A DNA stretch of 64,000 bases from assembly GCA_900073065.1 (NCBI GenBank), contig FJOG01000014.1, positions 1,414,803 to 1,478,802 of the forward strand, written 5' to 3'. The stretch's first letter is position 1. Every line of letters starts with the position of its first letter. Below the pieces are notes generated by a model. It made no database searches. It saw nothing but the letters and a program-made list of their open reading frames with translations, and was not told the DNA's origin. Below are positions 24,053-36,725 of this stretch, in pieces. The DNA comes from Phialocephala subalpina. Lineage: Eukaryota; Ascomycota; Leotiomycetes; Helotiales; Mollisiaceae. The position numbers and the translations under genes were made by a program.

Positions 24053-26484
24053 TTTGTCTCCAACTATGTCAATACAGTTGGATGGTCAATCGAGTTCAGG
24101 TGCAAGGCTCGTGCAGACGCCTACAAAGCACCCTTGTTGCATCACTCTTCCGCGAAGGCTGGAGCACACAGCATGCCCTTGTCTCCAGAATGTCCTGGAA
24201 GGTCCCCAGCCAGTGGAGCAATTCGGCCGATGATCTGACAGACTCAATGAGGAACATGCAGCACTGTTGCCGTGAGCCTGGGAGAGCTACTTCGGTGCAA
24301 GTGCTCCGACAATATTCCTTGGTTGTGAGTCTAGCAGAGTCGCTCGAAGGAATATCCCATATATCGGCCGTTAGTCTGGCAGACTCACACGAAAGAAGGA
24401 TCCAATGTCTCGGCCGTATATCTGACAGACCCAATCGAAGAAAGATCCAATTTCTCGCCCGTTTGTTTGACAGAGCCACTCGGATGCAAAAGCTTCGAAA
24501 AGAGTCCTACTGGGCCGGGAAGTCTGGCAGAATTGTTGATGCAGAGGTCCGGGACCTTTGTGCCACAGATTTGACACCAGTCGCAGCTTTCCCTATCCTT
24601 GGTCCCAAAGAACAATGGACGCATTCAACCTCAAAGTCAAAGTGGCTTTTAGCCGGGTGGGTATACCTTTTATCTTTGACCTTTCTCTAGTCACGTGAAG
24701 CTACCCCTTTCCAGGTTCCCTTTCGGGTTAGACCCGATCAGGCTCTAGATGAGCTTCATCTTCCGAGCGAAAGGCTGGTGTGGACAGTCCGATAGACGGG
24801 ATGATCCAAGTGGCTATGGGCCGTATATTGAACTTCCGGTCCAGAAGATGGTGTGCTGGCTTGTATGGACCTGCAAGCTGTCAGAATATTCCAATGCCAT
24901 GAAAGAGTCAAGTGACTGAAGAAGGACAACTTACCAAGGGAAGTATAGTTGTGAATGTTAAGCTGCTGCAGAACGAGTAGCTTTCGTTTGGTCGATGATA
25001 ACCTCCTACTCGTGATGGGATTCTTGCTAGCAGGTTCTCGGTAGAACCGCCAAGGAAGGGAAAAGGAGGTGAGGAGAGCCACAGAGTTATGAAAATCAAG
25101 TGACGAAGGAAGGTGACTGTCAGCAATGTATTAGCAGAAGTATGGAAGGTGAGGACGCCGTAGCAGGTGCGCGAAAGAGGTAGAGAATAACGAACCTTGT
25201 TCCGCCTCAGGTGGGACTTCAAGTTGAAGTCTTAGAACCACAGCGCAGTACGCAAACTTTGATGAAGCTGCTTCGAAGGCAGGATATTTGCAAAGTTCTG
25301 GAAGTCAGATAGACCATGAGCGTGGCCGAGATACCTGCCGCGGAGTTGTTGTGGGCGACCTCGCAGAGCGCGAGGCTCTGAGAGCTGTTTAGCCCAAGCA
25401 GCTGGTCATGATAAAAGCCTGGACAAAACGCTTTATGCTTGTCAGTAGTGAAGAGGTTTGTCATGGATGAGGCTAGGGTTCCTAAAAAGGGATGACTCTG
25501 TCTCAAGGCGATCCACCAAAGGAAGGGACCAGAGTGATCACTACGTACCAGGCAAGGCCCAGATCCTGATCCAGGAAGCAGCTGCTTGAGATGATTCTCC
25601 AAAGCTGAACTGAGAGGGAGACCACCACGAGTGTAGTGACAGTCGAGGTAGTTGCCTTTTGTGATAGGAGGTTGAAGGTTGAAGGTGGAAGTTGAAAGTT
25701 GAAAGGAGGAAGGTTGGATCGAAAAGAAGTTGACGGTGATATTTTGTGGGAAGGGAAGGGAGAATAGTGAATCCTTGCTAGTGCTGGCCGTAGGCCCGAA
25801 TAGGAAGTCTAGACGATGCCCCCATCAAAGATGGAGCTGCATGGTCAGAACAAGTCTGTGGAGATATGGAGTATGAAAGTTGAGGGAACTTTGAGGTCAA
25901 TGGAAACTTACTAGAAGTCGTTCATGTCCAAGGCGTTGGGTGTCCAGCTAGAAAGCCGACAAGCACATGGTCAGGACAATAGAAAACATGATGGTCCCGA
26001 CCGGCGCACCTTTGATGTGACTGAAGATTAGCAAACTGAACTGCTATCCTGGTTGATGAAGGATGTGGAAAGTGACAGAGGTGACTCCTGTAGTTAGCAG
26101 AAAGGAGCAGTCAGTTGAGTTTGCTCTTTTCACGGCTAGCTGCTTTGTATGTGGCTCGGTTGCGAAGAAGCGAAAGGAGATGCTTCGTGCTCCTGTAAAG
26201 GCCGTATGTCTCCAAGTGGATGGACAAGGTATGACCGGGATGGCACAAGTAGAAGATGTTTTGTTAGTCGATGTGTTCTGTTTTGATGGGGAGGTGGAAA
26301 AGATTGAGGAGTGCGAGCGAAGGAAGTTTGGTGGTTGTAGCTCTTATCGGCGTTATCGAGCAACTGACCAAAACGAGCAGGCACGCTTACTTCATTGGGA
26401 GGCGGAGTAAAGAGGCACAATTAATTATCACTGTCTCTCACTGACTTTCCCATCTGCCAGTTACTTTCATGGATATTCTTCGGC
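24053..26484. other. Spacer with minisatellite
   Basis: Holds the 45-bp array at about 24236-24510 and a short GTTGAAGG-type repeat near 25668-25705. ORFs such as 25219-25602 (minus) and 26063-26410 (plus) show no recognisable motif. No gene called. Confidence 0.45.
24236..24510. repeat. Degenerate ~45-bp minisatellite
   Basis: Units begin with CTGGCAGACTC-like sequence and contain CGAAGAAAGATCCAATTTCTC and CGGCCGT. Unit starts are at 24331, 24376, 24422 and 24467 (spacings 45, 46, 45), with weaker copies at 24236 and 24278. Units are multiples of three or nearly so, which keeps ORFs open on both strands by chance. Confidence 0.65.
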
Positions 26485-27701
26485 ATGTCATCCTCTATGC
26501 TTGAATCAGCAGACTCCAGAAACAAGTTCGAGGATTTGTCTGGGGTCAGTAGTGCTGCATTTGCCAATCCTTACGATGCCTTGATCGAGGCCTGTCAAAA
26601 TGACCCAGTAAGAAATATTTTCTAATCATGGAGTCAATCTAGCTCCAATTGATGTGGCCTGGTTAATATCTGCTCGAAATCTTACTCCTGGCCTCTAGCA
26701 ATTTTTCCACGACCTAGCTGACAGGACCAAGGCCAAACTCCAAGACCGCTACTCAACACATCGAGTCACACGGAATGGACAACAGAAGGAGAAGTTGCTT
26801 TCTTCGGGATTCTCAGGCTTGATATTGGATCCTATTCTACAGAGACTGACAGATGCCTCTATCGAACCTGGTTTTCAAGATCCAAGATACTGTCTCGTAT
26901 TCTGGGCCAGACCTCCAGCCCATATTCGTTCCCTTGTGGACCAGGTCCAACAAAAGATGCTCTCGTTGGCACCAAGTATGTTCGGGACTTCTCCTTGAAT
27001 ACCTTTCGACGGGCCAAATCCCCTGCTCGGCCCCTCGAGATACCCACAGGAGCAAGAACAGCAAGTACAGTCCCCATGACTAACACCTCGCAGAGCTCTG
27101 GCTGATGCCATTGACGAACCTACACCTCACAGCACTCGAAATCACCCATTCCTTGACCGAGCCAGAAATCATAGCTATAATTGCTGAACTCGGGAAACTA
27201 GCTATTGAATCCATGACCGATTACACCTACAACCATCGAGCCCGCCTGATCAAACCCATGATATCCTACGACGGAGCAGCTCTAGCGCTTTCCTTCCTCC
27301 CCGCAGCTGGAGAGAGTCTTCCCCCACATGCAACCAATGGCTCAGACGAACGAACTCAAGAGGACGACAAGTTCACCTACCATCATCTCAGACGAGACCT
27401 TTTCAACATCGCCAGGCAGACCGTACCTATCAATTCTCGCTATGTGGTTCCCAGCTCTCACATCACCGTTGGTCGCTTCCTCACTCAAGAAGACCTTGAT
27501 TCTCCAGAGAAGATGGAGTTGTTCATTAAGAAGATTGAAGAAATTAATGCATGGCTGAAAGAAGAGTACTGGCCCAAGGAGGATGGGAAGAGGAGGGAGG
27601 ACCGGGAGTGGATTGTGGGTCAGGAGAAGGGTCTTGATTTCCGGCAGGGGGCGTTGTGGTATGGTGGGGGTACAACAGTTAGACTTGGAAAGGGGTTTTA
27701 G
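26485..27701 (+). CDS. 2H phosphoesterase (RNA ligase / cyclic phosphodiesterase-like)
   Basis: Three exons, 26485-26607, 26699-26975 and 27094-27701, join in frame to 335 residues. Two H-x-T motifs, HLTA (144-147) and HITV (256-259), about 110 residues apart, are the signature of the 2H superfamily, which opens 2',3'-cyclic phosphates or related bonds. Surrounding blocks LWLMPLTNLHLTALE and SRYVVPSSHITVGRF are the usual strand contexts. No signal peptide or membrane segment, so cytosolic action is inferred. An 11-codon upstream ORF (26469-26504) begins 16 bases before the chosen start and overlaps it in another frame, so it could reduce translation if included in the transcript. Natural substrate unknown. 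Confidence 0.85.
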
Positions 27702-28853
27702 AAGTACATATTGGAGGACAATAGGGAGAATCTAGAGATGCTAAATGGGCCGGAGATATCAAAAAGTTGGTAGATTCTACTGAAAAGTGCATATTAGAAT
27801 CACCATTCATTCCACTTACTGTTCAGGTGGCCTATCTTCTAGACATTCTCTATGGGTTGCCATGCCATAAGTTCCAGACGAGGTCTCGTGAGACGGAACT
27901 CGGTAGTGTAAACTTGCAAATGCCACCAATTTAATATTAATGGTTGAGCTATAGCAGTCCAAGATTTCAACTCCTATCTTTGAACATCAAGCCCAGTTCC
28001 CCTTCTGCCCAACCCTCGTCTCATTCCAGCAAATGCCTAATGTTCACAAAACCACCCAGCACCCCGCCGACGCCATGCTGGACGTGCTTGGCTGTCTTGG
28101 GACTCTTTGACATCATACTTCTAAGCAAGAGATTGGTAAACTTCAAAGCACGATAAGTATCAGGGAGTGCAGAGGGCTTGCTCTTAGTTTTAGTGGGATG
28201 ATAGAGCCAGGCAGTGGATTGGGAAGACTAAGGAAAGAAGCAAGGCTCGTGGCAACGAATAGCTGGTAAGTGACTGAGAGACTGAGAGATTCCAGTTAAA
28301 TCGTAGTCGTTTGGATGTTGCGAAGCTGGTTATAACATGAATTGAAGCTTGGTAAGAGCATAACAGGCCGAAAGCACAGAAGCATTACAATATGAGGCGT
28401 GGACGAAGAATGTATCCTCAATATGAACCGGGGAATCCTGTACTCGTATCACCGCACTCTCCCTTCGAAGCATCATCATTCCCATACCCCTTATTGGAAG
28501 GTGGAACCCCAAGCTTGACGGCGAGAAAGCACAGAAATATACCAACATGGGGCACGGAAGGAAATCCGAGCTTCAAGATGCACTTTGCAAATCTTGCCCT
28601 CACAAACTCGTACTCCTCCATCAAAGAACCACCGTTTCCAAGCCCATGTGTACTCGTTTGCGGCAGAAATCACCCATAAAACGTTGAGAGAAGGTATTGG
28701 TATCAGCAGATCTTGCTATGCTCCTTTGGCGATGCAGAATAAGGTACAAAGCGCCATTCCATCACAGCGTTCAATTGTCCCGTCCATTTCAGCCATGTTG
28801 TCCACGCAAAATCCGCACCCATGCCCATGAAGAAAGGAGTCATCGCAGAACAT
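27702..28853. other. Spacer between convergent genes
   Basis: Contains the 3' flanks of the 2H phosphoesterase and eL42 genes. Small ORFs on both strands at 28390-28680 show nothing recognisable. Confidence 0.45.
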
Positions 28854-29637
28854 TTAGAATACCAACGCAGCACCCTTGGTCTTCTTGTCACCACTATCAT
28901 CTCATTAGCCTCGTCCCATTCTACCAGTCCAAGCAGGATATTGATGGTGGCGTACCCAAGTTCGAAGTGCTTGCATCGCTTCAACGCCAATTGTGCCTTC
29001 GTCTTGCAAGATGTGCACTCCAATCTCAACACGACCTTCTTCGTAGTCTTGGCTTTCTTGTGGAAGACGGGCTTGGTTTGACCACCATAACCGGACTGCT
29101 TTCGGTCATAACGACGCTTTCCTTGCGCGAACAGAGATGCCTGGCCTCGTCAGATGTGTTTCCAGCGTATCGATTCGGAGAAATACCTTTCCCGCCTTAT
29201 ATTGGGTAACCTTGTGCTGGGTGTGCTTTCTGCAGTCCTTGCCTTTGCAATAAGTGCGTCGAGTTTTTGGCACGTTAACCTAACTCACGGACTCCTGTTA
29301 GCCTCCATTCTTTGACTTGATCCACGGTGTAAGTGGTGGTTCTGAGATGTGGGCGTGGATGGCCGTGGTGATTCGCATCCTCCCCCTCTATTCCTTAGCC
29401 AATATCCCAAGCTTCATCTGGCGATTCGAGGTTCGAAATTCGGATTCAGAGGGGTATTCGAGGCCAGAACATCATGCTGCCGGTCGCAAATGGTGATTCC
29501 AGAAGTCTGCGAAGAAATTCGATATCGACTTCGCGATTTTGCCCTCGAAGATGTCTCCCTCGCCATCAATCATCCCGCACAAGCCCGCATACTCTCAAAA
29601 GCTCCAGATCTGGGAAATAAACTGAAATACGTACCAT
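28854..29637 (-). CDS. RPL42: 60S ribosomal protein eL42 (L44/L36a family)
   Basis: Four exons, 29637-29635 (ATG alone), 29279-29187, 29140-28956 and 28893-28854, give exactly 106 residues, the normal eukaryotic length. The sequence runs [20 protein letters not shown] through [18 protein letters not shown] and LRLECTSCK to the end [13 protein letters not shown]. The zinc-binding CxxxxC and CxxC pairs are present. It is part of the large subunit near the E site. Residue 56 is Pro (QTKPVF), the state known to go with cycloheximide sensitivity; Gln at this place gives resistance in other fungi. The first intron is 355 nt and directly follows the ATG; the other two are 46 and 62 nt. An opposite-strand 170-codon ORF here is a shadow. 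Confidence 0.98.
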
Positions 29638-30909
29638 CTTGACGGATTTTGAGGTGGTCGTTCGGGTTGTCGTGTCGTTGATTAATTTTCTTGGGATGTT
29701 GAAGTCAGTGTGCGATTGCCTCGCTAAAGCGCGATTAGTTGGATCCACTATTTATTACACGTGACAGGCCTCAAAGTTCCAGAGAATCCAGGACATCGAG
29801 GACAAATGAAAGATCTTACTTTACAGAGGAGACCAAGGAATCCAATTGCTCTGCTTTCAATGTGTTGTTCTCTTTGTTGTTTAGTTCAACATGATGAGTT
29901 GGAAAAGTGCTGTCCCAGGGAAGCACAAGACAGCGACGACGTCTAATCTAGGTAGGAAAGGTTGCGGCACAGTTCTGGGTTAAAACCGTTGAGCTAAGAG
30001 TAGAAGCTGTACTTCATCTCCCTCAAATATGAACTGATTTTGAATTCTTCATAACTTCGAAAAGTACTTATCCTATGAGACGTTGAAATCAAATCTGAAA
30101 GTTCATGAAGGCATGTGCTTATTTCGAGGGCATACACAATGCAACCTGAACTTTGGTCTGAGATTTCTACCGGCTTGCTTCGTGTGTACTTCCTCTCTCG
30201 AAAGCTATTTTGAACGATTAGCTACCGTACGGAACAACAAAATCAACAAAGCAGATTCCTTGGGACTTGAGACCCCGAAGCGCGGAAACATTCCTTGCCG
30301 AGCCGGTCAAGGTTACATTATTGACGTCTACACTCTTCGTTACATCCGTTGCTTTGAAGGCAAATCAGAACTTCCAGCAAATGTCCTGGGAGTTCATGGA
30401 CAATGGAATATATCCAACTAGATTTTGTATGTTTCCCGGAAATATCATCGATTTCTTGGAATTATGTCTGCAAAACTGGCATGTCTTAGGTACGAAAGTA
30501 CAGTTTGTGCCCTCCAAAAGTACTCGAGTACATGAGACGAGCATCAAAGCGTATCCTTGCGGCGATCACGATACCAAAATTCTACTAACATCTTCGCTGC
30601 TGGACTTGTCCCGTGCGATCATGTTTCAAACACTTTCTCCTGTGGCTTGTCATGTAATTGGCTGTTGCTTACGAATTGGCTGGCGGCTGAGGGTCCAACC
30701 CAAGAGGCGTTTCGTCTTCCCGTGAACTAGTCATTGCCGTCACCACATCGCGCATTTGCTTCTGTTGCACGAACCTTTTCATACTCTTCTCCACGTCCTC
30801 AATCGCCTTTAATGTCCCTGAGTCCTTGGGTCGTTGAGCCAGTTCCTTCCTCCATATGCATCCCTGACCTCCTCTATCTCTTTCATTGAGTCCCTCAACT
30901 CATGCGACA
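29638..30909. other. Divergent promoter region between eL42 and P450
   Basis: 1.3 kb between two divergent starts. ORFs at 30083-30421 and 30267-30725 overlap one another in different frames and have no recognisable motif. Confidence 0.45.
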
Positions 30910-33006
30910 ATGGCTTCAGCCATCGCCGTAGCCGTACTCGCAGTCGTTGCATACTGGGTCTACTCCAACATCGCGGGGCTTCGCAAGAACATTGCTGCCG
31001 CAAAAGTTTCTGGCCTTCCCTACTATGTATCTCGTGGGTGCTTCTCCGTCATTTTGGAACCGGCGCGAAACTTACCAGATCCTAGCAATAAACATTTACA
31101 ACCCACTATGGCTTGTGACACACCGGTTATACTTACCATTGTTGAATCGTTTGCCAAAGGCATGGACAGAAACATGGCTTCCGTGAGTTGATATATGGAG
31201 TCCTGATGCAATCTAGCTAATAAGATTCCAGATACTGCTTACCAGATTGGGTATGGACATTACAATTCGAGCCATTTCAAAAGAGAGGAGATGTGTTTCT
31301 CACAGTATCACCTTCTGCCATTCACGTCTGGCTCGCCAATGCTGAAGCAATCCGCCAAGTCGCTGCTGGCCGAGAAGCCTTTCCCAAAGCCCTCGAATCG
31401 TACCGTATTCTCGATATTTTTGGCCGCAGCCTGCTTTCAACGGAGGGTGCAGAATGGAAGTCACACAGAAAGGTCACGTCTCCAGGATTTAATGAGAAGA
31501 ACAATGCATTGGTATTTGCGGAGTCGTGCAGGCAAGCACAAGGAATGCTCATGAAATGGACCGGAGGGGATGGATCCAAGAATAGCAGAGTGGAGGAGGT
31601 ACCTACGGACACAATGCGCTTGACATTGCACATAATCAGCAGAGTCGGCTTCGGAGTACGCTTGTTGTGGCCTGGAGAAGAGCCGACCGATGCTGAGAGT
31701 GATCGAAACGCTGCTTATGGTAGCCATGAGCCGCCTGAAGGTCACACTATGAACTTCGAGCATGCATTGGAAAGTCTGTTGGAGAACCTCATTTGGGTGT
31801 TGTTGACCCCAAAATGGCTACTAAGTAAGCTCAATCCTTATGTATATATAGTATTAGCTGATGATAATAGAACGTCTGCCTTTCAAAAGTGCAGGAGTGG
31901 CCTATGAGTCGTTCATAAACTGGAGTCAATTCATGAACGAACTCTTTCAACAAAAAATAGAAGAAGCTCACCAAGGTATACAGACCGAAGGCATGGATAT
32001 CATGGGTTCCTTGGTTAGGAGTGCCTATAGCGAATCCAAGGTTAATGGAGGGAGGAAGTCTTCGCCTGGTCAAGCCGAGAATGGTGAAGCCGTGAAGCGC
32101 GTTCTTTCAGATTCAGACATCCTCGGAAACGCCTTTGTTATGATTGTGGCAGGTCACGAAACGACTGCCAATTCGATCCATTTCGCCCTGATGGAACTGG
32201 CTATCGATCTTAAATCACAGCGCTTAGTGCAGAAAGAGGTCCAGTCAGTATTTGGGAACACTCCACCCGAGAAATGGGACTACGACTCGAGTATCAACGC
32301 CTTACTCGGTGGTATGGTTGGTGCTGTTATGAATGAACAACTCCGACTTATGCCTCCTGTCATTGCGATTCCCAAAATGGTATCGAAAGAGAGAGATCAA
32401 ACTATTGTTCTGGATGGGAAGAGAGTCACACTCCCTGCTGGTTCACACATTGCCTTGGATACGATCGGCGTGCAGCGAAATCCAAAATACTGGCCCACAC
32501 AGCCTTCCAAGGTATCTTCCAGATCTCACGACTTGTACGACTTCAAGCCCGAAAGATGGATTGTCAAGACTGCTCCGGACAATGCTCAAGGGGCCGACAG
32601 AGCAACAGAATCCGAGGATGAGGATGGGTTTGAAGGTTTCACTGGTCAGGACAGTTCAGCGGAGCTTTTCCGGCCGGTAAGAGGTTCCTATATACCATTT
32701 TCAGAAGGTGCACGATCGTGCTTAGGGAGAAGGCTGGCACAGGTCGAGATCATGGCTGTTCTGGCCGTAATCTTCCAAACCTACAGTATCGAGCTTGCTG
32801 TTGATGAGTGGGCCACAGACGATGAGGTCACGAAGATGAATGACGATGAGAAGAGAGCTCTCTATCAAAGGGCCCGAGAGAAAGCGATGGCGACATTACG
32901 AAGCGCGACAACAATTCTCACATTGAAGCTACATGAAGCTCCCGGCTTCGTACCTGTGCGAGTAGTCAAGAGAGGAGAACAAAGATTTCTGAACATCGTA
33001 GACTAG
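30910..33006 (+). CDS. Cytochrome P450 monooxygenase (membrane-anchored)
   Basis: Four exons, 30910-31026, 31079-31182, 31232-31824 and 31871-33006, with GT-AG introns of 46-52 nt give 649 residues. The N-terminal helix ASAIAVAVLAVVAYWVY is an ER anchor. Landmarks: I-helix AGHETT (365-370), E-x-x-R as EQLR (427-430), FKPERW region, and heme loop PFSEGARSCLG with Cys555 as thiolate ligand. It would hydroxylate or otherwise oxidise a lipophilic substrate with electrons from P450 reductase; substrate unknown. About 40 acidic residues (ATESEDEDGFEGFTGQDS) are inserted between the PERW motif and the heme loop. No biosynthetic cluster partners are adjacent. The first splice choice is supported by family-like SGLPYYI...NIYNPLW continuity. 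Confidence 0.93.
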
Positions 33007-33436
33007 ATGTATAATATTGTATAAATGACGATTTATGACTTCACACTGTTACCAATATCGCTCTCACTAGCAAAATGTCGCAACGTCAGACATTTTCGAC
33101 TCTCCTACAGAGTGGCCACCTCACGCTGTTCAATAAATAGATTCATGCACCCCGGAAATAAGCTACTTTTATGATCGACCTCATAAAGTTACAGAACCGT
33201 CGCGGCAAATCATTTGTGTCTATTACTGTATCACGTGGTTGCAGACGGTTTAGCGCTGAGGGCCATCGCAGCTCCCCATTTGTTTACGCTGTGCTGCGCT
33301 GCGCTTTCCAGCCCCTCACAACAACAACAAGTCCGCCAGCACCGACGTTCTTGCTTGCCCATACAACCCTCACTCTCGATCAAACCACCATCATTACGAT
33401 CGCGTAACTTCATCTCACATATCCGCGTCCTTCAAA
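33007..33436. other. Short intergenic region
   Basis: 3' flank of the P450 and promoter of the next gene; no separate feature seen. Confidence 0.5.
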
Positions 33437-34593
33437 ATGTCTGGAGCATCTTCCTTCTTGCAGCGGATGAGGAAGGCTGAAATCATTGAGCTTGCCGATC
33501 ACGTAGGCTTTTCTGAGTATGAGACACCCGCATGCCTCACATATCTGCAGCGCATCTGCTAACATTCCACAGCTACGATGGCTTGAAGAAAACCGATCTC
33601 GAAGTCGCGCTCGATGAATATCTCACCGAGAACGCGTCGCAGTTCTCGACCGATGCCAAACTTGCGCCATTCTATAAGAACCGCAATGGAAGCTCTCCAG
33701 TGAAGAAGGAGTCGTCAACATCGTCAGCATTGGCGGAGATTGACTCGAAGGTCAAGTCCGTCAAGCGCAGGGCGACGAAGGCTGCAGAGGAGCTTGTTGC
33801 AACGTAAGTAACACGTTGCATAGCGCGTCAGCCTTTTCGGGAGGACGTTTGTTGACATTCTTATAGAGATGATTCGGAAGTCGAGCCGGCTACGACGCGT
33901 GCACGATCAGCTTTGACTCGAACCCCTAGAGTTTCGGGGCTGTCGAATTTGTCGTTTGCTTCCAATGTGCCATTGCCGCCGTCACCAGCGGTTGTCACTG
34001 ATGCCATCGAGAGGCAGACGCGAGCGTTACGTTCGCAAGTTGGATCTCTCGTTGAGAAGGCCGGTATTACAGAGAGTGCCGAAGCGACGCGAGAATATCT
34101 ATCAACAGTCTTCACCGTTCAAAGCCTCATCGTTGCTTTCGAACTCTGGAACTTGCGAAAAGAGGTTCTCGCTGATCGATACGTGTTTACCATCCCATCG
34201 GTTCCGTATATCAAGACCCAACCATACGATGTCTGGATTCCAGACCTCTTCCTGCTGTTGACCAGCTCGTTCTGGGGTCCTACTTCTCTCTATGCTACCA
34301 CCAGCCTCATCGTCCCTCTCGCCGCCGCTTACTTCTTCAATCTGACCGCCAAGCCATCAAGAGGTCGCCAATCTGCCCACTTCAATTACACGTTTGATCC
34401 ATTGACCTTCAACATTGTGAAGGCATTGTTGACTTATGTCATCTATGGTCAAGATGTAACTTTCGGCGGCTTGGTAGATCTAGAGTCTGTGGCGCGAATT
34501 AACTCAGCACTCTTTGGAGGCTATCAAGGCTTACTTGTCGGAACTGGAATCGGCGCCTTGGTCACCTTGTATGAGGCTGTCCTCAAGAAATAA
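33437..34593 (+). CDS. Membrane protein with N-terminal SAP/HeH-like motif
   Basis: Exons 33437-33516, 33573-33803 and 33867-34593 give 345 residues. The N-terminal 45 residues (EIIELADHVGF, then LKKTDLEVALDEYL) look like a helix-extension-helix or SAP-type motif, as found in chromatin-binding inner nuclear membrane proteins. A basic Ser/Thr-rich linker follows, then several hydrophobic segments from about residue 205 (DLFLLLTSSFW, SLIVPLAAAYFF, FNIVKALLTYVIYG, GLLVGTGIGALVTLY). An inner nuclear membrane or ER location is inferred from this layout only. I recognise it as a conserved type of fungal protein but do not know its function. Confidence 0.8.
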
Positions 34594-36110
34594 GCCATTC
34601 TAGAGGTTGCTAAAGCTTGTGAAAACGAAAAATTAGCGCCTGGTCCACTTTGTACAGGATAATTGGATGAAGATTTTGATGTTTTATGAATTTTCGTTTA
34701 GGCTTGGGCTCTTTTTATTGCTGCGCAATTCACCATAACGGTCGGTCGGTGTGGGCAGGAAAGGGACGGGAGAGACTTTATTCATATCATTCGCTCTTCT
34801 CCCGCGGTTGTTCTTATGCGCTGCACGTGGTCTCGGGAGAGGTCATTGGAGGGCGTCAAGGCGTCACGGCGATGGGGATACCTTTTTGTGTTTGTAATTT
34901 TTGTTTTGGTCTTTACGTGTACACGAATGGGGAAGGAATCGGTCTAGTTACTCGGCTTAGGATATCCAATTCACGTTGTTCATAATTTGTTGGTTCCAAT
35001 GTCGGTCGTCTTTGACTTTACTTTCCTCGATAACTCAAGGACCAACATTGCGTTGAAAATGACCCAGTGTCTGACGGATATCGAGCCGAAATCTCACCGC
35101 ATTCTGTTGACTTTCAGGATGTTCTTCCATCCGGCATTCTCACCAGAGCTGTCAGCTTCATCGTCATATGTTCCTCAGGCTAGCACGATTGCAAGGGAGA
35201 CCGCACAACAGCTTCTAACTAGCATCATGAAGGCACAACCTCAGCCTTGCAGCATAAGCTTTCCTTCAGAATGCATGCCAATGCAATAGGGAAGCTCCCG
35301 TCGTTGAAGCTGCTCATCACCTGACATCAGATTACAAGCTGCGCCCAACCTCACGACGCACCTCTCCGCAACGCCAAGCGAATGAAAATCCATCAACGAC
35401 ATCTTTGAGCTGGTCGCTATTAGCCAAACTCCCAATGGCGTAACTCAGCCCTTCAAACTTTTTCTAGAAGGACCAGTTTCCATGGCGCACGTTTTCTTGT
35501 CCGAGACATTACATGCGCACCCCCAAATCCACCTATTCTAAACTTTATCCTCAGCCTCGACGTTGGTTCAGCAGGTGTCAAGGACGCCTCGCCCGAACAA
35601 ACATCAAAATAAGCTTCTTTTTGCAGATGTATCTGCAAAGCTTGTACGATACACTCCAGTAGCAACCTAGTAGGCTGTCATTGCTCTTCACCTCTGGGGA
35701 CAATCATTCCATGCACTGAAGCCTCAGTATCCGCAAGCTTGGCTTTCCATGTCTTCTCTCATGTGCGTTGAAATCAGCAGCCATGATTTGGAAACATTTT
35801 AATTTCTAGTCTGTGAATAGATTCGGTGTCACCGCGTACCTTGACCCCTCCATCGAGCATTCGTGATCACGATCCTATTGTCCAAATCTCTATATATCAG
35901 GCAAGTCCGTCGATGAAGAAAGTCCTTCATCACAACATCAAACCAACCAAAAACAACAACCTTTCCTATCTTTCATTTCTTATCTTGTTTCTTTCCTTCC
36001 TCATTTCATTCTTCACTTCAACCCACGATCTTTCAATCTCCAACATAATCAACGACTTTCTCTCAACACCCACCTACTTTTCAAATCAAAACCACCAACA
36101 GAACATCAAC
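34594..36110. other. Spacer with promoter of the secreted protein gene
   Basis: No gene recognised. The last 250 bases are a CT- and CAA-rich leader with TATATAT at about 35891, consistent with a well-expressed gene downstream. Confidence 0.45.
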
Positions 36111-36725
36111 ATGCATTTCTCAACCCCAACAATCATCTCCTCCCTCTTCCTCTTCTCCTCAGTCCTCGCCGGTCCACTCGGCGCCCGCGACTTCGATGAC
36201 TCCTCCAACTCCGACCTCGACATCTTCCCCTCCTACGACGCCTACTCCGAATACGCCATCTGCAAGGGGAAAATCACCAAGTACCGTTTCCCCCACCTCG
36301 CAGCACCAACCAACGAAGGCGGCTGTGTTCGTTACTTCCCAGCAGTCGACATGACGGGTGTTGTGACGATGGTCAACCTCTTCCACAAAGACGGCATCAA
36401 CTCAGCCTGCGACTGCGCAGCCGCCTGTCTCGATCGTCCTCTCTCTTGTACCAACTGGGTATTCAAAAACACATTCCGCGGCGCCGCCATTGACGACAAT
36501 AAACGCTCTTGCACCCTTTACTCATCGCCCAACCTTCCAACCAACGTAACGTTGGAATATAACCTCGGCATGTCAACTGGTTTCGATGTCTTGGATCCGA
36601 AGCAGAACCCTCAAGCTGGAGGTGATGCACCTCTCACTTTCCTTGATGCTGGATTGACGATGCCTGATAAGTTTGGTGTCTCTGGGTTCATGAGCAGAGA
36701 TACTAATGGGGTTCAATACTGCTAA
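36111..36725 (+). CDS. Small secreted cysteine-containing protein
   Basis: Intronless, 204 residues. The start is chosen at ATG 36111 because MHFSTPTIISSLFLFSSVLAG is a clean signal peptide; the frame is open further upstream only through the leader. The mature part has a central Cys-rich segment (SACDCAAACLDRPLSCTNWVF, then RSCTLY) resembling the spacing of an apple/PAN-like fold, and ends with Cys. One N-x-T sequon. It may be a wall or apoplast protein; role unknown. The last 48 codons, stop and 3' flank are inside a perfect 250-bp tandem duplication (36579-37078), so a second copy of the protein's C-terminus follows without a start codon. Confidence 0.8.
   Translation: MHFSTPTIISSLFLFSSVLAGPLGARDFDDSSNSDLDIFPSYDAYSEYAICKGKITKYRFPHLAAPTNEGGCVRYFPAVDMTGVVTMVNLFHKDGINSACDCAAACLDRPLSCTNWVFKNTFRGAAIDDNKRSCTLYSSPNLPTNVTLEYNLGMSTGFDVLDPKQNPQAGGDAPLTFLDAGLTMPDKFGVSGFMSRDTNGVQYC

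Noticed and set aside
24331..24510. Possible CRISPR-like array
   Set aside because: Units are contiguous degenerate tandem repeats without unique spacers, in a fungal genome.
28697..29209. 170-codon plus-strand ORF
   Set aside because: It is antisense to the exons of eL42, whose four-exon model is unambiguous.
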